A DNA stretch of 64,000 bases from NCBI GenBank assembly GCA_902787145.1, contig CADAEZ010000001.1, positions 62,001 to 126,000 of the forward strand. The letters run 5' to 3'. Source of the DNA: an uncultured Ruminococcus sp. (GTDB taxonomy: Bacteria; Bacillota; Clostridia; Oscillospirales; Acutalibacteraceae). The notes below the pieces were generated by a model that saw only the letters and a program-made list of their open reading frames with translations, was not told where the DNA came from and made no database searches. Shown piece by piece: positions 44,459 through 53,963 of the stretch. Each line of letters opens with the position of its first letter. The first letter of the stretch is position 1. The position numbers were made by a program, and so were the translations under genes.

Positions 44459-45446
44459 TATGCCAACAGTCAGCGTTATTGTGCTGTCGTATAAGCACGT
44501 AAAATATATCAGGAAATGTATTGACAGCATCCTGGCGCAGAAGGTGAATTTTGATATAGAAATTGTAGTCGGCGACGACAATTCCAACGACGGTACAAAA
44601 GAAATCCTCCTCGCATATAAAGAGAAGCACCCCGATATTTTTAAGCTTATTATAAAGGATAAAAACGAGGGCGCGGCTAAAAACGGCTACGACGTCAGAA
44701 AGGCGTGCAGAGGTAAATACGTCGCCAATATGGAATCCGACGACTTCTGGTGCGACGAAAACAAGCTCCAAAAGCAGGTTGATTATCTTGAGGCTCACCC
44801 CGAATGTTCAGCGGTCGGAGCGAACTATTATGTTGTTTTCGAGGACGACTCGATAAAGTGCCTGTCGCTTATGCCGTATGAGTGCGACAAGCAGTATTCA
44901 ATGAATGATTTCTTTAATAACGGCTTTGTGATTCACACAAATACGCTTTTGTACAGAAACATTATCCCCGTTGACGGAGAAAAGTATGAGAAAGTCCGTT
45001 TCTGCGTTCCTACTATGGGAGATGTGTTCCAGCGACTTCTTTTATATGATAAGGGATTGATTTACTGTTTTCCGGAGCCGATGCTCTCGCACAGATTAAC
45101 ACCGAACACATCGTCGAGCTTTCAGGCGGCACAAAAAAACAATGCCAATAAATACACCGATATGATGTTTACAATAACCGAAAACGCCGACGAGTATTTT
45201 GAGTATAAATATAACTGCAAAAGATTTGTATACAAAAGAATGTCAACTCTTTTGGCGCAGCACTGGCTGCATGAGATAAGGCTTGATAAAAAGGGCTTTA
45301 ATGAACAGAAAAAGAGACTTGATACGCGCTATAGAACAGCTATGCCCTTTAAGGCAATGCGAACAATCGCCAAGAGGGGCAGACGAGCGCTTTACCGCAA
45401 GACGCATAAAAAGGAAATGAGAAAATGGGTCAATCAGACAAACTGA
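44451..45446 (+). CDS. GT2-family glycosyltransferase
   Basis: The 331 residues start at TTG 44451, nine bases after GGAGG. The GT-A domain has VSVIVLSYKHVKYIRKCIDS, IVVGDDNSNDGT and the metal motif ANMESDDFWCDE (about residues 94-105). A C-terminal basic segment (about 290-331) may lie along the membrane. It overlaps the flippase gene by 22 bases. It is one of the repeat-unit assembling transferases. Confidence 0.92.
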   Translation: MSDMPTVSVIVLSYKHVKYIRKCIDSILAQKVNFDIEIVVGDDNSNDGTKEILLAYKEKHPDIFKLIIKDKNEGAAKNGYDVRKACRGKYVANMESDDFWCDENKLQKQVDYLEAHPECSAVGANYYVVFEDDSIKCLSLMPYECDKQYSMNDFFNNGFVIHTNTLLYRNIIPVDGEKYEKVRFCVPTMGDVFQRLLLYDKGLIYCFPEPMLSHRLTPNTSSSFQAAQKNNANKYTDMMFTITENADEYFEYKYNCKRFVYKRMSTLLAQHWLHEIRLDKKGFNEQKKRLDTRYRTAMPFKAMRTIAKRGRRALYRKTHKKEMRKWVNQTN

Positions 45447-46882
45447 AAAAACAGGTCTTTTCTGGAATAATATGGAAATTCCTGGAAAGAGGCAGCATAC
45501 AGATAATAAACTTTTTGCTGCAGATAGTTCTGGCAAGATTGCTTATGCCCTCGGACTATGGCATAGTCGCCATACTCAATGTGTTTATACTATTCTCGAC
45601 AACGCTGATTAACAATGGTCTGGGCAACGCGATCATCCAGAAAAAAGACGCCGACGACACCGACTTCAACACGATTTTCTATATCCAGCTGGGATTGGCG
45701 GCGGTGCTTGTAGTTTTATTATTTGTTTTCGCGCCGTTTATCGCGGACTTCTACAAAGATCCGAACCTGAGCATTTATCTCAGGGTAATGTCGGTTGTGC
45801 TGATTCTGGAGGCGCTGAGCTCGATTCAGCTTACAGCCCTCAGAAAGTGGCTGCAGTTTAAGAAAAGCTTTTTTGCCAATGTTATCGGCGTAATCGTGCA
45901 CGGCGGAGTCGGAATCGCTCTGGCATATATGGGTTACGGCGTTTGGGCGCTGATTATCTCGCAGATTGCTATGAAAATAGCTGTGTTTATAACCCTTCTG
46001 CTGCTTGTAAAGTGGAAGCCGAAAAAACTGTTTTCGTTCGCGAGATTCAAAAGCCTGTTCAGCTACAGCTGGAAGCTTACCGTCGCGTGGATTATAGGTA
46101 CGCTGCACCAGAACTTGTTCTCGCTGGTTATCGGCAAAGTATTCTCCAAGGATGTACTGGGATATTACAACAGAGGACAAAATGTTCCGCAGACCTTTAC
46201 AACCACGCTTAACGAGACAATCTCGAACGTAATGTTCCCGGCGCTTGCCAAGGTGCAGGACGATATAGCCAAGCTTAAAAGCGCGACAAGAAAAATGATG
46301 TCGATGACTTCGTTTTTGGTATGTCCGATAATGGCGGGATTGATTGCCGTATCGGGACCGTTCGTATATCTCGCGCTTACGGCTAAATGGGCGCCCTCGA
46401 TCCCGATGATGCAGCTTTTCTGCATTTCGTTCGGAATAAACATTCTAAGCACAGCTAATATGCAGTCCTTTAACGCGATTGGACGTTCGGACACTTTCTT
46501 AAAGCTTGAGGTTATCAAGCGTTCGCTTTCACTGCTTGTATTGCTGCTTACATCGCAGATTAACATTTACGCGGTTATTATCGGATTGGCGTTTATGGGC
46601 GTTTTCTCGCTTGTATACAATACTTTCCCAAACCGAAAGCTTTTGGGATATTCGATAAAGGAGCAGGTTCAGGATATACTGCCGCCGATGATACTTTCGG
46701 CAATTATGCTGGCGGTAATTATGCCGATTCAACTGCTTCCGCTTTCAAATTTGATCACGCTGTTGTTACAGGTTTTCTGTGGCGGAGTGGTTTATATCGG
46801 TCTCGCGTTTTTGTTTAGAATGAAAGCTGCAACATACGTTTTATCTTCAGCTAAAGATTTTCTAAAAAAAGGAAAAAACTAA
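45425..46882 (+). CDS. Polysaccharide flippase (Wzx/MOP family)
   Basis: The 485-residue protein has about 12-14 transmembrane helices. It has the MviN/MATE-like start GIIWKFLERGSIQIINFLLQ, ARLLMPSDYGIVAI and, near the middle, NVPQTFTTTLNETISNVMFP. Wzx moves undecaprenyl-linked repeat units across the membrane. With the polymerase and Wzz-like protein it completes a Wzx/Wzy-dependent system. Confidence 0.95.
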   Translation: MGQSDKLKKQVFSGIIWKFLERGSIQIINFLLQIVLARLLMPSDYGIVAILNVFILFSTTLINNGLGNAIIQKKDADDTDFNTIFYIQLGLAAVLVVLLFVFAPFIADFYKDPNLSIYLRVMSVVLILEALSSIQLTALRKWLQFKKSFFANVIGVIVHGGVGIALAYMGYGVWALIISQIAMKIAVFITLLLLVKWKPKKLFSFARFKSLFSYSWKLTVAWIIGTLHQNLFSLVIGKVFSKDVLGYYNRGQNVPQTFTTTLNETISNVMFPALAKVQDDIAKLKSATRKMMSMTSFLVCPIMAGLIAVSGPFVYLALTAKWAPSIPMMQLFCISFGINILSTANMQSFNAIGRSDTFLKLEVIKRSLSLLVLLLTSQINIYAVIIGLAFMGVFSLVYNTFPNRKLLGYSIKEQVQDILPPMILSAIMLAVIMPIQLLPLSNLITLLLQVFCGGVVYIGLAFLFRMKAATYVLSSAKDFLKKGKN

Positions 46883-46915
46883 TCTCTGTCAGCACAAAGC
46901 AAACGAGGTGGAATA

Positions 46916-47809
46916 ATGAACAGTCCGTTTATCAGAAAGGTAATCAGATATTTATCGGCCAGAAATGTTTTTAACTTTTTGACCGACGAAAAGTATCTTA
47001 AAATTTTTTATTGGGCAAATATGGGGAAAAAACTAAACCTCGATAACCCTCAGACATATAACGAAAAGCTTCAATGGCTTAAACTGTATAACAGAAAAAA
47101 AGAGTACACTAAATTGGTGGATAAATACGAAGCCAAAAAGATTGTTGCCGACATAATAGGCGATCAGTATATTATTCCAACCCTGGGTGTTTGGAAAAAT
47201 TTCGGCGATATTGATTTTAACTCTTTACCTAATCAGTTTGTGCTTAAAACAACTCACGACTCAGGCGGAGTGGTTATATGCAGAGATAAAGAGACTTTTG
47301 ATATAGAAAAAGCTAAAAGAATAATTGAAAAATCTCAAAAAAACAACTTCTACCTGATGGGTCGGGAGTGGCCGTACAAGGATGTTGAGCCCAGGATTAT
47401 TGCGGAGGAATATAAGGAGGACGCTAAAACAGAAGAACTGAGAGATTATAAGTTTTTCTGTTTTAACGGATCAGCGAAAGCGTTGTTTATTGCGTCTGAC
47501 CGACAAAGTGACAGCGAAACCAAATTTGATTTCTTTGATATGGACTTCAATCATTTGGATTTTACAAACGGACATCCAAACGCGGATGTATACCCCGATC
47601 CTCCCGAAAATCTAAAACTTATGCAAGAACTAGCGGAGAAATTATCCGTGGGATTTCCTCATGTACGCGTGGATTTTTATGAGGTAAACGGAAAAGTGTA
47701 TTTCGGAGAATTAACATTTTTCCATTGGAGCGGCATAGTTCCGTTTGACCCCGAAGAATGGGATTACAAGTTTGGTTCAATGATAGAATTGCCGCAAAAA
47801 ACACAATAA
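46916..47809 (+). CDS. Second TupA-like ATP-grasp protein
   Basis: The 297 residues are a distant paralogue of the 39668 gene. They share NPQTYNEKLQWLKLY, FVLKTTHDSGGVV, DYKFFCFNGSAKALF and HVRVDFYEVNGKVYFGEL. The gene is more A+T-rich than its neighbours, suggesting separate acquisition. The family ligates amino acids or carboxylic groups in surface polymers; two copies suggest two different ligations or two targets. Confidence 0.88.
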   Translation: MNSPFIRKVIRYLSARNVFNFLTDEKYLKIFYWANMGKKLNLDNPQTYNEKLQWLKLYNRKKEYTKLVDKYEAKKIVADIIGDQYIIPTLGVWKNFGDIDFNSLPNQFVLKTTHDSGGVVICRDKETFDIEKAKRIIEKSQKNNFYLMGREWPYKDVEPRIIAEEYKEDAKTEELRDYKFFCFNGSAKALFIASDRQSDSETKFDFFDMDFNHLDFTNGHPNADVYPDPPENLKLMQELAEKLSVGFPHVRVDFYEVNGKVYFGELTFFHWSGIVPFDPEEWDYKFGSMIELPQKTQ

Positions 47810-47853
47810 AAGAAATTGTTAGCAGAGTAATAAAATAAAGAAAGAATAGTAAT

Positions 47854-48828
47854 ATGCAAAATACAAAAAGAAATCTTAATATCGAAGGACTGCGCGGAAT
47901 CGGACTGCTGATGGTAGTGGTTTTTCACCTGTTTTTCAGGTATCAGGAGCTGTACGTTGACACAAGCCTTTCGTTTTTCGGGTTTGACAGCCTCGGATTT
48001 TTGGGAGTATGTATCTTTTTACTGTTTTCCTCGTATTTTTTGTCCGCAAAGCCAAAGGGCGACAAATACAGTATCCTAGCTTTTCTGAAGAAAAAAATAC
48101 TCAGGCTGTGGCCGGAATACTTTGTGGGAATTGTAATTATCTTTTTTACGGTCAACCTGAGTCCACTGCCGATTGACAAGCCGAATTATCTCGATTTGTT
48201 GTCCAATACGTTTTTTGTAAACGGCTTTATCGGACAAAAATATATTGACGGAGCCCACTGGTATATCACCATATTGCTGGGAATGACGATTGTTTTCTCG
48301 GCGCTGCACAAGTTCAGGCTGACGGATAAGTGGTTTGTATACCTGATATGGCTCGGATGCAGCGCGGTGTTGCTGAAGGTGAAAATCCCTGTACTGCCGC
48401 TTTTGCTGGGAGGAGGCTACGTCGGAATAATCTGTATCGGAGCAGCGATATATAACCTGAAACAACGTCATGAAAAAATGGATTGCGTTTTTTGGGGAAC
48501 TACAATCGCCGCGTCCATCGGATATCTGGTAATCAGCAAGAGTATAATGCAGCTTGTATGTGTGTTTATCGCTGCATTGCTGGTGCTTTTCGCGATTAAT
48601 ACAAAAACCAAGTTTCTGTCCAACAGGGTTCTTGTGTTTTTGGGAACGGTGTCTTATGCCGTATACATCATTCATCAGAACATCTCGTATGTAATAGAGT
48701 ATTATCTGACCGGCCTGTTCGGAAGCTATAACCTTTTTATTCCGTTTATAGCTCTTGTCGCGGCATTGCTTTTGGGAACAGGACTCTACTACCTCATTTT
48801 TGCAGTAAGAAAAAAGTTGGCAATATAG
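47854..48828 (+). CDS. Acyltransferase family 3 membrane protein
   Basis: The 324 residues have about ten transmembrane helices. It has the family start NIEGLRGIGLLMVVVFHLFF, whose His is the putative catalytic residue, and later VLVFLGTVSYAVYIIHQNIS. Such enzymes transfer acetyl or other acyl groups to sugars at the membrane. It is the second candidate acyl-modifying enzyme of the cluster. Confidence 0.92.
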   Translation: MQNTKRNLNIEGLRGIGLLMVVVFHLFFRYQELYVDTSLSFFGFDSLGFLGVCIFLLFSSYFLSAKPKGDKYSILAFLKKKILRLWPEYFVGIVIIFFTVNLSPLPIDKPNYLDLLSNTFFVNGFIGQKYIDGAHWYITILLGMTIVFSALHKFRLTDKWFVYLIWLGCSAVLLKVKIPVLPLLLGGGYVGIICIGAAIYNLKQRHEKMDCVFWGTTIAASIGYLVISKSIMQLVCVFIAALLVLFAINTKTKFLSNRVLVFLGTVSYAVYIIHQNISYVIEYYLTGLFGSYNLFIPFIALVAALLLGTGLYYLIFAVRKKLAI

Positions 48829-48849
48829 TCAAAAAAACAGGTGATATTA

Positions 48850-50049
48850 TTGAAAAAAATACTTATGCTGGGCGGTTCGGCTCAACAGGTTGTAGCTATA
48901 GAAACCGCGAAGAGGCTCGGTTATTATACTGTGCTCTGTGATTTTCTTACCGATAATCCGGGGCAGTATGCGGCTGATAAGTTTTATCTTGTAAGCACAA
49001 CCGACAAGGATGCTGTGCTTGAGGTCGCGAAAAAAGAAAACGTTGACGGAGTTCTCGCCTATGCCTCAGACCCCGCCGCTCCTTCGGCGGCTTATGTAGC
49101 GGAGAAGCTGGGACTGCCGACAAATCCGTACAAATCGGTCGACATTCTTTGTAATAAGAGCAAGTTCAGAGAGTTTTTGAGCGAAAACGGATTTTGTACT
49201 CCAAAGGCAAAGGGTTATACCGACGCAAAAAAAGCTGTTGAGGATATCGCGGGCGGAGTTTTTAAGCTTCCGGTTATCGTAAAACCTGTTGATTCCTCCG
49301 GCAGCAAGGGTGTCGGAAAGATCAATCTTGCCGATGAGGCGGAGGATAAAATCGAATACGCGTTTTCCTATTCCAGAGGAAAGGAAATCGTTGTCGAGGA
49401 GTTTGTCGAGAAGTTCGGCTACCAGATTGCAGGCGACGGACTTTCGGTTGACGGAGAGCTTGTGTTCCGCTGCTTTGCCAACGACCATTTTAATCCAAAA
49501 TGCGTGAATCCTTTTGTACCGATCGCGGCGAGCTTCCCGTATAATATGCCGAAGGAAGTTCACGACAAGATTCATTCGGAGATACAAAGATTGCTTACAG
49601 CGCTCGATATGAAAACGACTACATATAACTTTGACCTGCGTATCGACAAGGACTGCAACGTCTATCTTATGGAGGTTGCTCCGCGCGACGGAGGCAATTA
49701 TATTCCGCAGATTATCGAGTACGCCACGGGGGTTAACCTTGTTGAGTATTCGGTGCGCGCGGCTATGGGCGAGAAAATCGACTGCAAGATGACTGAGCCC
49801 AACGGATTTTACGCTTACTATGCTGTTCACAGTCTTAGGGACGGAATATTAAAGGAAATAAAAATCACCGACGAGGGCAGGTCTCATATTATCGAGAACC
49901 ACATCCTCAATAAACCCGGTGACGAAATAAAGGCTTTTACAGGAGCCAACACAACCCTCGGCGTTTTGATTATGAAGTTTGATTCTATGGAGCAGATGCT
50001 CGATATGACGGACAATTCCGAGAAGTGGATCGAGGTTGTGCTGGAGTAA
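48850..50049 (+). CDS. ATP-grasp carboxylate-amine ligase (PurK/CarB-like)
   Basis: The 399 residues start at TTG 48850, with AGGTGA five bases before. The domain order is a Rossmann-like N-terminus (KKILMLGGSAQQVVAIETAK), an ATP-grasp core (VIVKPVDSSGSKGVGKI, VEEFVEKFGYQIAGDG, YLMEVAPRDGG) and a C-terminal barrel. It is not PurK itself, judging by its context. With the PLP, GNAT and DegT genes that follow, it probably attaches a carboxylic acid or amino acid to an amino sugar. Confidence 0.9.
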   Translation: MKKILMLGGSAQQVVAIETAKRLGYYTVLCDFLTDNPGQYAADKFYLVSTTDKDAVLEVAKKENVDGVLAYASDPAAPSAAYVAEKLGLPTNPYKSVDILCNKSKFREFLSENGFCTPKAKGYTDAKKAVEDIAGGVFKLPVIVKPVDSSGSKGVGKINLADEAEDKIEYAFSYSRGKEIVVEEFVEKFGYQIAGDGLSVDGELVFRCFANDHFNPKCVNPFVPIAASFPYNMPKEVHDKIHSEIQRLLTALDMKTTTYNFDLRIDKDCNVYLMEVAPRDGGNYIPQIIEYATGVNLVEYSVRAAMGEKIDCKMTEPNGFYAYYAVHSLRDGILKEIKITDEGRSHIIENHILNKPGDEIKAFTGANTTLGVLIMKFDSMEQMLDMTDNSEKWIEVVLE

Positions 50050-50074
50050 ATAAAACAGTATTGTTGGAGAAAGT

Positions 50075-51025
50075 ATGAAAGAATTCGGCGGCTATATTGA
50101 GCTTGAGAAAAACAGGGGAGAGCTTTTGCATTCCAAAGCGGTTGCGCTTAATTGTGGCAGAAGCTGTCTTGTGTATCTCGCAAAGGCTAAGAAAATCGAA
50201 AAGCTGTATATTCCGTTTTTCCTCTGTGATTCGGTAAAAAACGTGTGTGACAGAGAGAATATCAAAACAGAGTTTTACCACACAGACGAACGCTTTATGC
50301 CCGAAAATCTCAGCCTCGGAGAAAACGAATGGCTGTATATAGTAAACTACTACGGTCAGCTCGGCGCGTCCGCTATCGAAAAGCTCAGAGAAAAATACGA
50401 AAGAATCATCGTCGATAACGCTCAGGCTTATTTTCAGGAGCCTGTAAGCGGAGTTGATACGTTGTATACCTGCCGAAAGTTTTTCGGCGTGGCGGACGGA
50501 GCCTTCCTGTATACAGACACAAGGCTTGACGAAGAGCTTGAAAAGGACTTAAGCTACGACAGGATGAGGTTTTTGCTCGGCAGATTCGAGAAAACCGCCT
50601 CAGAGTTCTACGGTGAGTATGTCGATAACAACAGGCTTTTTAAAAACGAACCTGTAAAAACGATGTCGCGCCTAACCGAAAATTTGCTCAGAGGCGTTGA
50701 TTATGAATTTGTCAGAAATCGACGTACAGAGAATTTCAGGCTTCTGCACAACGCGTTTGGGGAGCTGAACAAGCTGAGATTGTCGGCTCCAGAAGGAGCG
50801 TATATGTATCCGCTTTATATCGAAGGCGGAAGCGAAATAAGAAAGCAGCTACAGCAAAAGAAGATATATATACCGACCCTTTGGCCTTATGTTTTCGAGA
50901 CCTGCGGCGAGGACAGCCGGGAGTATAATATGGCTCAGAACATCCTGCCGTTGCCGATCGACCAAAGATACACAACAGAGGATATGGACTGTTTAGTCCG
51001 GGAGGTACTGAAATGTATAAACTGA
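50075..51025 (+). CDS. Divergent PLP-dependent aminotransferase-fold protein
   Basis: The 316 residues look like a short fold-type I PLP enzyme related to the DegT/WecE family. NCGRSCLVYLAKA (about 28-40) binds phosphate, IVDNAQAYF (about 112-120) holds the PLP Asp, and TCRKFFGVADGAFLYTD (about 133-149) the expected Lys. It is shorter and more divergent than the DegT genes at 22069 and 51540. The substrate is unknown, and its position between an ATP-grasp and a GNAT gene suggests amino-sugar synthesis. Confidence 0.78.
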   Translation: MKEFGGYIELEKNRGELLHSKAVALNCGRSCLVYLAKAKKIEKLYIPFFLCDSVKNVCDRENIKTEFYHTDERFMPENLSLGENEWLYIVNYYGQLGASAIEKLREKYERIIVDNAQAYFQEPVSGVDTLYTCRKFFGVADGAFLYTDTRLDEELEKDLSYDRMRFLLGRFEKTASEFYGEYVDNNRLFKNEPVKTMSRLTENLLRGVDYEFVRNRRTENFRLLHNAFGELNKLRLSAPEGAYMYPLYIEGGSEIRKQLQQKKIYIPTLWPYVFETCGEDSREYNMAQNILPLPIDQRYTTEDMDCLVREVLKCIN

Positions 51026-51543
51026 GAGAAATCGAACGCAAGGACGTTCCCGTAATCAATAAATGGCGCAACGACAAGACGCTTATTGATTATCTCGGAG
51101 CGCCGTTCAGATATATTAACAGCGAGGTCGACAGCAAATGGTTTGACAGCTATATGGCAAACCGTTCCACAGCTGTCAGATGCGCAGTTACATCAGACGA
51201 CAGCGACGAAATACTCGGACTCGCGAGTCTGGTGTCGATAAATCATATGAACGGCTCGGCTGAGTTTCATATTATGATAGGCAGCAGCGCTGACAGAGGA
51301 AAGGGAATGGGTACATTCGCGGTAAAGGAAATGCTCAGACACGCGTTTTTTAACCTCAATCTTCACAGAATAGAGCTAAGCGTGGTCGACGGCAACGAAA
51401 GAGCAAAGCGTCTCTACGAAAAAGTCGGATTTGTTTATGAGGGAAAGAAACGCGAGGCAAGATATAAAAACGGCAAATACGCCGATATGCTGATGTATTC
51501 TATACTAAAGAGTGATTTTCTTAAAACAGAGGAGGGCGTATGA
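51013..51543 (+). CDS. GNAT-family N-acetyltransferase
   Basis: The 176-residue GNAT enzyme (RimJ/RimL-like) has the acetyl-CoA motif GSSADRGKGMGTFAVKEMLR and the C-terminal RIELSVVDGNERAKRLYEKV and GFVYEGKKR. It overlaps the gene before it by 13 bases and the gene after it by four. In such sets the enzyme acetylates the amine made by the neighbouring aminotransferase, as PseH and similar enzymes do. Confidence 0.92.
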   Translation: MYKLREIERKDVPVINKWRNDKTLIDYLGAPFRYINSEVDSKWFDSYMANRSTAVRCAVTSDDSDEILGLASLVSINHMNGSAEFHIMIGSSADRGKGMGTFAVKEMLRHAFFNLNLHRIELSVVDGNERAKRLYEKVGFVYEGKKREARYKNGKYADMLMYSILKSDFLKTEEGV

Positions 51544-52649
51544 CAAACAAGATTCTTGTAACAAGATCGTCAATGCCTGATTTTGACGAGTATATAGACG
51601 AAATAAAGGGTATGTGGGACAACTGCTGGCTCACAAATATGGGCCCCAAGCACAAAGAGTTTCAGGCTATGCTTAAGGATTATATGGACGTCGAGAACAT
51701 CGAGCTGCTCACAAACGGCCATATGGCTCTGGAGCTTACTATGCAGGCTATGAATTTGCAGGGCGAGGTTATCACTACTCCGTTCACCTTTGCGTCCACA
51801 ACTCACGCGATTGTCAGAAACGGTCTTGAGCCTGTGTTCTGTGATATCGACCCGGATACATACACAATGGACGTAAACAAGCTTGAAAAACTGATTACCG
51901 ACCGCACAAGCGCTATTGTGCCTGTGCACGTTTACGGAAATATATGCAATATCGAGGAGATAGACCGCCTTGCAAAGAAGTATAATCTAAAGGTTATCTA
52001 CGACGCTGCCCACACCTTTGGAGAGACCTACAAGGGCGTTGGAATCGGCAACTTCGGCGACGCGTCCTGCTTTAGCTTTCACGCTACAAAGGTGTTTAAC
52101 AGCATCGAGGGCGGAGCCGTAAGCTTTAAGGGCGAAAGACTCGGAAAGATTCTTTATGACCTTAAAAACTTCGGTATTCACGGTCCCGAAGAAGTAAGCT
52201 CTGTCGGCGCAAACGCCAAGATGAACGAGTTCTGCGCCGCTATGGGAATCTGCAACCTGCGTCACCTTGACGAGGAAATCGCAAAAAGAAAAACAGTTGT
52301 CGACAGGTATATCGACAGACTGTCGGATGTTGCGGGTATTACGGTATGGAAACCTCAGAAGGATGTCAAGCCAAACTACGCATATTTCCCGGCTGTATTT
52401 GAGCCCGGTGAGTTCGGCGCCAGCAGAGAGGAAGTCTTTGCGAAGCTTGCGGACAACGGTATCGGCGCCAGAAAATATTTCTATCCGCTTACCAATACAT
52501 TCTCGGCGTTCAACGGCAAATACAGCGTAGACAAAACTCCGGTCGCGCTGCATATAAGCAAGCGAGTACTGACTCTGCCGCTTTATTCCGATTTAAAGCT
52601 TGAGGAAGTCGACAGAATCTGCGATATAATACTTAGTATGAAAAACTAA
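51540..52649 (+). CDS. DegT/DnrJ/EryC1-family sugar aminotransferase
   Basis: The 369 residues contain the DegT signatures WLTNMGPKHKEF, TTPFTFASTTHAI, DAAHTFGE and the PLP lysine (about 182) in CFSFHATKVFNSIEGGAVSF. The sequence is close to FdtB/QdtB/RffA-like enzymes that aminate dTDP- or UDP-keto sugars. No dehydratase that would make the keto sugar is in the window. It ends the cluster's main transcript at a strong terminator. Confidence 0.92.
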   Translation: MTNKILVTRSSMPDFDEYIDEIKGMWDNCWLTNMGPKHKEFQAMLKDYMDVENIELLTNGHMALELTMQAMNLQGEVITTPFTFASTTHAIVRNGLEPVFCDIDPDTYTMDVNKLEKLITDRTSAIVPVHVYGNICNIEEIDRLAKKYNLKVIYDAAHTFGETYKGVGIGNFGDASCFSFHATKVFNSIEGGAVSFKGERLGKILYDLKNFGIHGPEEVSSVGANAKMNEFCAAMGICNLRHLDEEIAKRKTVVDRYIDRLSDVAGITVWKPQKDVKPNYAYFPAVFEPGEFGASREEVFAKLADNGIGARKYFYPLTNTFSAFNGKYSVDKTPVALHISKRVLTLPLYSDLKLEEVDRICDIILSMKN

Positions 52650-52653
52650 AAGA

Positions 52654-52690
52654 AAACCGTCGTAAAAGCTACGACGGTTTGTTTTTTTGC
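52654..52690 (+). terminator. Terminator of the main polysaccharide transcript
   Basis: AAACCGTCGTA (52654-52664) pairs with TACGACGGTTT (52670-52680), followed by GTTTTTTT. Confidence 0.9.
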
Positions 52691-52704
52691 AGCACGCTGC
52701 GCTG

Positions 52705-53826
52705 TCACGAGCGAGGTTTCTTGTTCGCTTTGATTATCTTATACTCATTGATTACCTTTTGATTTCGGCAGAACAGACCTCTTATAAGTCTGTAGATATA
52801 GTAAAACGGCAAAAGGTACGGACGCTTTCTCAGCTTTGGGAAATACTCCAGCATATTGTTTTTGGGAGGAAAGAGCCGGTTCTTTACATATTGTGACTTT
52901 GTGCTGTTCGAGACGTTTTGCATTACCGAGTGGGTGGCGGTGCCATAGGTTCCGCTGGACAGGATGAAAGTCTCGTCCTCGGAGAAGGAGTCGAAGTCGT
53001 TGCGCCTAAACCATTTGTCGGCGATAAATCCGATAAGATTTGAAAAATCCAGCAATCCCAGATTATCCAGCTCGTTGCGGATTTTTTCCGTGTCGGCTTT
53101 CGGCAAGACAGTGTTGTTAATAAGGTAAAAGTCCATCATCGACCTTATCCCCGTTCCTCCGTCGGAATGATGCTTGAAAAGATGGACGATTTCGTAGATA
53201 TAAAAGTCCTCGACGTTTAACGAATACTGATGTCCCGTATTTGTGCATCTCAGGAAAACTTCGTCAAAATATGAACGATAGGGAGAATGCATCGGGAAAA
53301 GATTGTTGTGCAGCTCAACCACCATAAACGGAGGTTTAGTAAATGGCATATCATAGTCAATGTCGTGTTTTTTGATTGTATAACCCATTTCGAGCAGGAT
53401 GTCTCCGGCTTTGTCGCGGTCTTGCCTGATAAGTATGTCAAGATCGCTCATATATCGCGCTGCCTCAATAGGATACAGGCTGCTGACGTCAAAGCCCTTT
53501 ACCGGCATAAAGTCAATATCGTTTTGCTCGAAAGCGGAGCATATCGCGGAGAACTCCTGCCTTTGAATCATATTGCGGTGAACGCACTTATTTCGGTTGT
53601 TCTTCCAGTTTTTGTAAAGCTGTGGTTCGGGTTTATTATTCAGCTGCTCTATGGCATAAAACACAGTGTTGTCGACATTGTGCTTTTTTGTAAAGCTGTG
53701 AATAAAATTCCAGTCAGGCTGAAAATCAGGCTGTAAGGGTACGGTTTCGTTTATAACCGACGACAGAAGGCTGAGCGTGAATTTAATATTTTTAAGAATT
53801 TGGGGATGTTCAATCCACTCGTCCAT
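52705..53826 (-). CDS. Nucleotidyltransferase-fold protein (NTP_transf_5-like)
   Basis: The start is ATG 53826 behind GAGGTGA; the 11 codons upstream lack a site. The 373 residues match the family with DFMPVKGFDVSSLYP and ARYMSDLDILIRQDR near the middle, where the paired Asp residues (DLD) are typical of the nucleotidyltransferase active site. It also has VVELHNNLF and FKHHSDGG. Members occur in polysaccharide, RiPP and prodigiosin-like clusters, with unknown substrates. The gene is the only minus-strand one here, with its own promoter, back to back with that of 53964. Confidence 0.85.
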   Translation of the reverse strand: MDEWIEHPQILKNIKFTLSLLSSVINETVPLQPDFQPDWNFIHSFTKKHNVDNTVFYAIEQLNNKPEPQLYKNWKNNRNKCVHRNMIQRQEFSAICSAFEQNDIDFMPVKGFDVSSLYPIEAARYMSDLDILIRQDRDKAGDILLEMGYTIKKHDIDYDMPFTKPPFMVVELHNNLFPMHSPYRSYFDEVFLRCTNTGHQYSLNVEDFYIYEIVHLFKHHSDGGTGIRSMMDFYLINNTVLPKADTEKIRNELDNLGLLDFSNLIGFIADKWFRRNDFDSFSEDETFILSSGTYGTATHSVMQNVSNSTKSQYVKNRLFPPKNNMLEYFPKLRKRPYLLPFYYIYRLIRGLFCRNQKVINEYKIIKANKKPRS

Positions 53827-53850
53827 ATTCTCACCTCGATTCCGCAATAT

Positions 53851-53879
53851 ATTATACATAAAAACGTAATGATTTACAA
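53851..53879 (-). promoter_or_regulatory. Promoter of the NTP_transf_5-like gene
   Basis: On the minus strand TTGTAA (53874-53879) and TATAAT (53851-53856) are 17 bases apart. Confidence 0.8.
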
Positions 53880-53898
53880 GAGGTATATTATTGCGCGG

Positions 53899-53926
53899 TT
53901 GACAGGATATATAAGTATGATATAAT
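53899..53926 (+). promoter_or_regulatory. Promoter of the epimerase-mutase pair
   Basis: TTGACA (53899-53904) and TATAAT (53921-53926) are 16 bases apart, about 38 bases before the ATG at 53964. Confidence 0.85.
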
Positions 53927-53963
53927 AGTATAAAATCAAAATCTTCTCTGTTTTGGAGGAATT

